Assembly: GCA_947494695.1 (NCBI GenBank)
Contig: CANLWB010000001.1
Coordinates: 496,001-560,000, forward strand
Source of the DNA: an uncultured Flavobacteriaceae bacterium
Lineage (GTDB): Bacteria; Bacteroidota; Bacteroidia; Flavobacteriales; Flavobacteriaceae
Reading direction: 5' to 3'
Length of the DNA: 64,000 nucleotides
A model generated the notes under the pieces. That model saw nothing but the letters and a program-made list of their open reading frames with translations. It made no database searches and had not been told where the DNA came from. A program made the translations under genes and the position numbers. Below are positions 59,207 to 64,000 of the stretch, in pieces. Every line of letters starts with the position of its first letter. The first letter of the stretch is position 1.

Positions 59207-61627
59207 ATGAAAATATTCTGGTTTCTCTTTTCATCAGTTTTAGTAGTTTTTAACAGTGAAGCCCAAACCCAAAAGTTCGAAATATCTTTTAAAGTCAAAG
59301 ATAAAAGTACTAACACCAATTTAGCAGATGCGCAAATATTCATTACCCCCTGTGATTGTGGTGGCGTAACAGATTCCAATGGTTTTTTTGCTGTTAACCT
59401 TCCTAAAGCAACTTACAGCTTAAGCGTGACGTATATTGGCTTTAAATCTTACGAGCAACGTGTTGTTTTAGATAATGATATGAGCCTCAATATTGTTCTG
59501 GAAGAAAGTCAGGAACAGTTGTCTAAGGTGATTTTAAGGGCAAAAAACATAAACGATAATATCGATTCTCCACAAATGGGAGCCTTACAATTAAAGTCTG
59601 AGGACATAAAAAAGTTGCCCTCGGCTTTAGGGGAAATAGATGTATTAAAAGGTGTGACACTTTTGGCAGGAGTAAATAATGCAGGTGATGTGAGTAATGG
59701 ACTTTCCGTTCGAGGCGGATCACTGGATCAAAACCTTATTTTATATGATCACGCTCCCGTTTTTAATCCAACACACTTATTTGGACTGTTTTCTGTTTTT
59801 ACGCCAGAGGTGTTGTCGTCTGTAAATTTATATCGGGCAAATATTCCTTCAAAATATGGAGGCAGAGTGGCGTCAGTGTTAGATATAAAAGTTAAAAATC
59901 CATATGTGGATAAATTAAAATTAAGTGGAGGGATAGGCCTGGTCTCCACAAGATTTGCTGTAGAAACTCCTATAATTAAGGATAAACTTATGCTCATTGC
60001 AGGGACACGTGCAGGTCTAACAGATTTTTTATTACCTATATTTTCTAAGAGACTAAAGAACACTAAGGCAAAGTTTGGTGATGCTACATTAAAATTAATG
60101 TACTTACCAACCGATAAAGATCAATTGACTTTTACTGGTTTTTATAGTAAAGACTTTTATCAGTTGGATTTAATTAGCAAGGTGCAAAATGTAAATGCTA
60201 AGAATAATCAATATGACTTTGGAATGATGAATGGGACACTAAATTGGTTGCATTCTTTTAACAATAAAACCAGTTTAAGAACCATTTTAGTGGGAAGTAG
60301 ATATACGCCAAAAATTCTTTTTCCTGAAGTTGAAAACCCGAACAAGATTGAATTTCAATCCAGGATAAACTATTTGAGTTTAATATCGGAATTAAAAAAG
60401 GATGTTGATGATTCCTTCGATTTTACTTCGGGAATCCAGGCCAATAAGTATGTTATAGAACCTGGAACGTTAAACCCGGGTAGTGCGGAAAGTGTACGTC
60501 CCGTTTCGTTGGACTCCGAAACGAGCTATGAATTATCAGGATACTTAAATGCGAACTGGAGACCAATAGATAAGTTGTCAGTATCTGCAGGATTACGTTA
60601 TAATCACTTCATGTTTTTAGGCCCTTATACCCAGGCGACATTTGATGAAGGAACGGGGTCAATTACAGATACTAAAGAGTTTGGGAGTGGAGACCTTGTA
60701 AAATCTTATGGCGGTTTAGAACCCAGACTAGGGATGTCTTATAAGTTCAATGATAAAACATCAATAAAAGCAAGTTACGCTAGAGTCAATCAGTATCTTC
60801 AAAATGTATATAATAGTTCAACACCTATACCAACGTCCCGTTGGAAAACATCAGACATAAATATAAAACCGCAAATAGGAGATACCTACGGTCTTGGGGT
60901 TTATCGAAATGTTATGGAAGATGATCGAAAGCTAATTTTAGGACTTGAAGGCTATTACAGAGATGTAAAGAATGTGTTGAGTTATAAGCCTGGAGCAGAT
61001 TTCTTTCTCCAAGAATTTTTGGAGCGTGACGTTGTTCAGGGCATTGGTAAAGCCTACGGGGTAGAGCTGAGTATAAAGAAACCGAGAGGCGACGTCAACG
61101 GATGGATTAATTATACCTGGTCCAGAAGCCGTTTAAAATCTTTTAATGAGAACCTGGCAGATCGTGTGAATAACAATGAATGGTACCCTTCAGATTTTGA
61201 CAGAACACATGTGGTTAATGCTACGCTTAATCTAGAGGGAGATAAATATAATACCTTCAGTTTCAATTTTACGGGGCAAACAGGGAGGCCATATACAGCT
61301 GCTAATGCTGTCGTGCAAGTTGATAATATTGATGTGCCTATTTTTATTAGTAGAAATAATGCCCGACTTCCTGTCTATCATCGTTTAGACTTGTCGTGGA
61401 ATATTCATTTTAGTGGGAGTAAAAAGAACAAGCGATGGAAAAACGATTGGACGGTTACGATTTATAATGTATATAGCCGAAAGAACCCATTTAATATTTA
61501 TTATACACAACGTACATCCGAGAAATTTAATTCTCCTGTTTTTAGAGATAGTCCATTAGGGTCTTTTCAACTTTCGGCCATAAATAGTCCGTTAGTATCT
61601 TTAACCTATAATTTTAAGTTTCAATAG
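59207..61627 (+). CDS. TonB-dependent receptor with carboxypeptidase-like N-terminal domain
   Basis: This 806-residue outer-membrane receptor has a signal peptide (FSSVLVVFNSEAQ), a carboxypeptidase-regulatory-like domain (about 25-105, ADAQIFITPCDCGGVTDSNG), a plug (about 115-235, with SNGLSVRGGSLDQNLILYDH) and a 22-strand barrel to the C-terminal SLTYNFKFQ. It is smaller than SusC-type receptors and has no SusD partner here; the two DUF4249 lipoproteins upstream take that place. Substrate not predictable. Energy would come from TonB and ExbB/ExbD. Confidence 0.93.
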   Translation: MKIFWFLFSSVLVVFNSEAQTQKFEISFKVKDKSTNTNLADAQIFITPCDCGGVTDSNGFFAVNLPKATYSLSVTYIGFKSYEQRVVLDNDMSLNIVLEESQEQLSKVILRAKNINDNIDSPQMGALQLKSEDIKKLPSALGEIDVLKGVTLLAGVNNAGDVSNGLSVRGGSLDQNLILYDHAPVFNPTHLFGLFSVFTPEVLSSVNLYRANIPSKYGGRVASVLDIKVKNPYVDKLKLSGGIGLVSTRFAVETPIIKDKLMLIAGTRAGLTDFLLPIFSKRLKNTKAKFGDATLKLMYLPTDKDQLTFTGFYSKDFYQLDLISKVQNVNAKNNQYDFGMMNGTLNWLHSFNNKTSLRTILVGSRYTPKILFPEVENPNKIEFQSRINYLSLISELKKDVDDSFDFTSGIQANKYVIEPGTLNPGSAESVRPVSLDSETSYELSGYLNANWRPIDKLSVSAGLRYNHFMFLGPYTQATFDEGTGSITDTKEFGSGDLVKSYGGLEPRLGMSYKFNDKTSIKASYARVNQYLQNVYNSSTPIPTSRWKTSDINIKPQIGDTYGLGVYRNVMEDDRKLILGLEGYYRDVKNVLSYKPGADFFLQEFLERDVVQGIGKAYGVELSIKKPRGDVNGWINYTWSRSRLKSFNENLADRVNNNEWYPSDFDRTHVVNATLNLEGDKYNTFSFNFTGQTGRPYTAANAVVQVDNIDVPIFISRNNARLPVYHRLDLSWNIHFSGSKKNKRWKNDWTVTIYNVYSRKNPFNIYYTQRTSEKFNSPVFRDSPLGSFQLSAINSPLVSLTYNFKFQ

Positions 61628-61742
61628 GCAATAGAGGCTAGAAGTTGGAATGTTGGTATTTGGACAAGCAAATTTTCGACAACAAATGTTTATTATGAGA
61701 GCGATAGGGTGTAATAGCTTGGTTAATTTCAGGTTAAGTTTA

Positions 61743-61784
61743 AGAGATTCCTACGACGCACTTTGGTGCTCCTCTGAATAACAA
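61743..61784 (-). repeat. Diverged TGTCATTC-GAATCTC intergenic repeat
   Basis: On the minus strand it reads TGTTATTCAGAGGAGCACC and ends GGAATCTC, matching from memory the dispersed TGTCATTC...GAATCT repeat type of Bacteroidota. It is related to the element at 29974-30059. Confidence 0.5.
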
Positions 61785-61863
61785 CGTAATTAAACCGCTC
61801 CATAAAGTCTCACAACTTTGAGGTCATTAACATTGTTGAACGTTTAAACAAGATTCACATTAA

Positions 61864-64000
61864 TTAATGTGCTTCCAACCAGTTGTCTCCAATATCTAAA
61901 TCAACATCTAAAGGGACTTCCAGTTTGTAAGCACTTTCCATTTCAGTTTTAACAAGGGACTTTATAGTTTCTAATTCTGGTTTGTAAACGTCAAAAACCA
62001 ATTCATCATGTACTTGTAGAAGCATCTTAGACTTATAGTCGCCTTCAGAAAGTTTGTTGTAAATATTAATCATGGCAATTTTGATAATATCGGCGGCACT
62101 TCCCTGTATAGGAGCGTTTACAGCATTTCGTTCTGCTGCGCCTCTTACAACAGCATTTCTGGAATTAATATCTTTCAAATAACGACGGCGACCCAAAACG
62201 GTTTGCACATATCCATTATCCCTGGCAAAATCTACCTGGTTGCTCATGAAGCTTCGTAGTTTCGGATAAGTCTCATAATAGGTGTCAATGAGTTCTTTGG
62301 ATTCCCCTCGTGATAAATTGGTTTGATTACTTAAGCCAAAGGCTGAAACTCCATAGATGATTCCGAAATTAACTGTTTTAGCGTTGCTACGTTGCTCACG
62401 GGTAACCTCGTTAATGGGGACATTAAATACTTTTGAGGCGGTAGAAGCATGAATGTCTTCTCCATTCTTAAAAGCAGAGATCATCGTTTCTTCTTCGCTT
62501 AAAGCAGCGATAATACGAAGCTCAATTTGAGAATAATCCGCCGCTAAAAGCGTGTAATCTTCGTTTCTCGGAATAAAAGCTTTCCTTACCTGTCTACCAC
62601 GTTCGGTGCGAATAGGTATATTTTGAAGATTCGGGTTGTTACTGCTTAATCGACCCGTGGCCGCTACAGTTTGCATATAATCGGTATGCACTCGATTCGT
62701 CGATTCTTCCACCTGCTGAGGTAAAGCATCAACATAGGTGCTTTTTAGTTTAGCTAAACCTCTAAAATCTAAAATGTTCTGAATAATCTCATGGTCCTTA
62801 GCTAAATAAGATAAAATATCTTCTGAAGTGGCGTACTGCCCTGTTTTAGTTTTCTTGGGTTTATCTACAAGTTTTAATTTTTCAAAAAGAATAACCCCCA
62901 ACTGTTTTGGAGATGCAATATTGAACTCCTCTCCGGCAGCCTGATAAATTTTGGTTTCCAATGCAGAAATGTCGGTATCTAATTCGTTGGAGAGGGTTTC
63001 CAAGAATTTTTTATCCAGATTAATGCCTTCCAATTCCATGGCAGCAAGCACACGAAGTAAGGGGATTTCAATATCATCGAAAAGCTTTTGGGTATTCGCT
63101 TCGCCTAATTCTTTTTCAAAATGTTCTTTTAGCTGTAGGGTAATATCGGAGTCTTCAACGGCATATTCAGTCTGTTTTTCCAAAGGAACGTCGCGCATAG
63201 ATAGCTGATTCTTACCTTTTTTGCCAACCAGAGTTTCAATGGAAATGGGGGAGTAGTTTAAATACGTTTCTGCTAATACATCCATATTATGACGCATATC
63301 CGGATTGATAAGATAATGCGCTAGCATGGTATCAAACAATTTCCCCTTAACATCAATATTATATTTGGCAAGAACTTTAATATCGTATTTTAGATTCTGT
63401 CCAATTTTAAGAATGGCTTCATGTTCAAAAAACGGACGTAATTGTTCAATAAGTTCCTGTGCTTCTTCTCTGTTTTCTGGAAATGGTAAGTAAAACCCTT
63501 TTCCTACATCCCATGAAAAGGCAATGCCCACTAATTCGGCTGTTATGGGGTTAATTCCCGTAGTCTCAGTGTCGAAACATACAGCGGTTTGACTCATTAG
63601 ATTCTTAAGGAATAATGTTGTTGCTATTCCAGGTGAAATACTTTGATAAAAATGAGATGTATTCTCGGCTGTTTTTCTGGTGTATTCCTGAGTAACTTCC
63701 GAATTATCATTTTGATCACCAGTTGAAGCCGAAGTACCAAACAAAGAAAATTGTCCGGCCCCTGCAGCAGCAGCCTCTTTGGGAGTTGCTTTTTGACTGG
63801 CTTTTTTTGAAGATGTAGTATCTGTTTCCTGGGTAACGTTATTGGCAGCAAATGTTTTATTGAAATTGTCAATAAGACGTCTAAATTCTAAATCCTGAAA
63901 AATTTGAGTGACTTTTGGAATATCGGGCTGAGACATTTCGAAATCTTTATCATTAAACTCAACGGGTACATCTAACATGATGGTTGCTAGTTTTTTAGAT
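61864..64000 (-). CDS. polA: DNA polymerase I (partial at the 5' end)
   Basis: The frame is open through the right edge (SKKLATI precedes MLDVPVEF), so the N-terminal 5' nuclease lies outside the window. Seen are: a linker rich in Ala/Lys/Ser/Thr; the 3'-5' exonuclease domain with intact CFDTETTG; and the polymerase domain with motif A LLAADYSQIELRI, motif B RSNAKTVNFGIIYG and motif C QVHDELVFDV. It fills Okazaki-fragment gaps and repairs DNA. The proofreading residues look functional, unlike in many thermophile enzymes. Confidence 0.97.
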   Translation of the reverse strand, partial: SKKLATIMLDVPVEFNDKDFEMSQPDIPKVTQIFQDLEFRRLIDNFNKTFAANNVTQETDTTSSKKASQKATPKEAAAAGAGQFSLFGTSASTGDQNDNSEVTQEYTRKTAENTSHFYQSISPGIATTLFLKNLMSQTAVCFDTETTGINPITAELVGIAFSWDVGKGFYLPFPENREEAQELIEQLRPFFEHEAILKIGQNLKYDIKVLAKYNIDVKGKLFDTMLAHYLINPDMRHNMDVLAETYLNYSPISIETLVGKKGKNQLSMRDVPLEKQTEYAVEDSDITLQLKEHFEKELGEANTQKLFDDIEIPLLRVLAAMELEGINLDKKFLETLSNELDTDISALETKIYQAAGEEFNIASPKQLGVILFEKLKLVDKPKKTKTGQYATSEDILSYLAKDHEIIQNILDFRGLAKLKSTYVDALPQQVEESTNRVHTDYMQTVAATGRLSSNNPNLQNIPIRTERGRQVRKAFIPRNEDYTLLAADYSQIELRIIAALSEEETMISAFKNGEDIHASTASKVFNVPINEVTREQRSNAKTVNFGIIYGVSAFGLSNQTNLSRGESKELIDTYYETYPKLRSFMSNQVDFARDNGYVQTVLGRRRYLKDINSRNAVVRGAAERNAVNAPIQGSAADIIKIAMINIYNKLSEGDYKSKMLLQVHDELVFDVYKPELETIKSLVKTEMESAYKLEVPLDVDLDIGDNWLEAH

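Overview
The window is chromosomal DNA of a flavobacterium (Bacteroidota, most likely a marine member of Flavobacteriaceae). The reasons are AT-rich sequence, genes without clear Shine-Dalgarno sites, a TTTG-N19-TAnnTTTG promoter, two secreted proteins with type IX secretion (T9SS) C-terminal sorting domains, a TonB-dependent receptor next to DUF4249 lipoproteins, and algal-polysaccharide enzymes (a formylglycine sulfatase and a GH86-like agarase/porphyranase). The genus cannot be fixed from this stretch.

Housekeeping blocks: the end of sucA plus sucB (1-2660); tatD, asparaginase, tRNA-Ser(GGA), an ExbB/ExbD energiser set and an outer-membrane barrel (24.7-29.9 kb); a PAP2-like protein, rpoN, asnS and an RND exporter (30.4-36.5 kb); frr and pyrH (39.4-40.8 kb); rplM-rpsI-rpsB-tsf (47.5-50.4 kb); and polA, cut by the right edge. 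Accessory blocks: a CHAT-protease locus (3.3-9.2 kb); sulfatase plus PLP enzyme (9.7-12.4 kb); an AraC-led stress-like cluster with an Asp-nucleophile alpha/beta hydrolase, beta-carbonic anhydrase and SRPBCC protein (13.9-16.8 kb); an ECF sigma factor with a membrane TPR partner and two divergent exported proteins (21.5-24.6 kb); a 1977-residue metalloprotease; the GH86-like enzyme; and tandem DUF4249 lipoproteins with a TonB-dependent receptor (56.4-61.6 kb).

The most interesting part is the minus-strand locus 9201 to 3318: a small membrane peptide, a PKD/outer-membrane-barrel protein, an exported and membrane-anchored TPR-CHAT protease, a retropepsin-like aspartic protease overlapping it, and a NarL/LuxR response regulator. 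It ends at a 146-bp tandem repeat whose copies carry terminator-like hairpins. Upstream of this locus lies GGGTAACAAA. The same 10-mer stands before both exported-protein genes that diverge from the ECF sigma gene about 13 kb away, and those two sites also share an ATATAAAG box at an identical 15-nt spacing. I infer a regulon in which the ECF sigma factor drives its divergent neighbours and perhaps the CHAT locus.

There are several broken genes: a DUF4269 gene with a -1 frameshift sitting exactly on a T_TTA_AAT slippery heptamer, an Imm11/DUF1629-like immunity gene with one in-frame TAG, and a decayed half-copy of the neighbouring DUF5686-like barrel gene. No CRISPR array, complete insertion sequence or prophage was seen.
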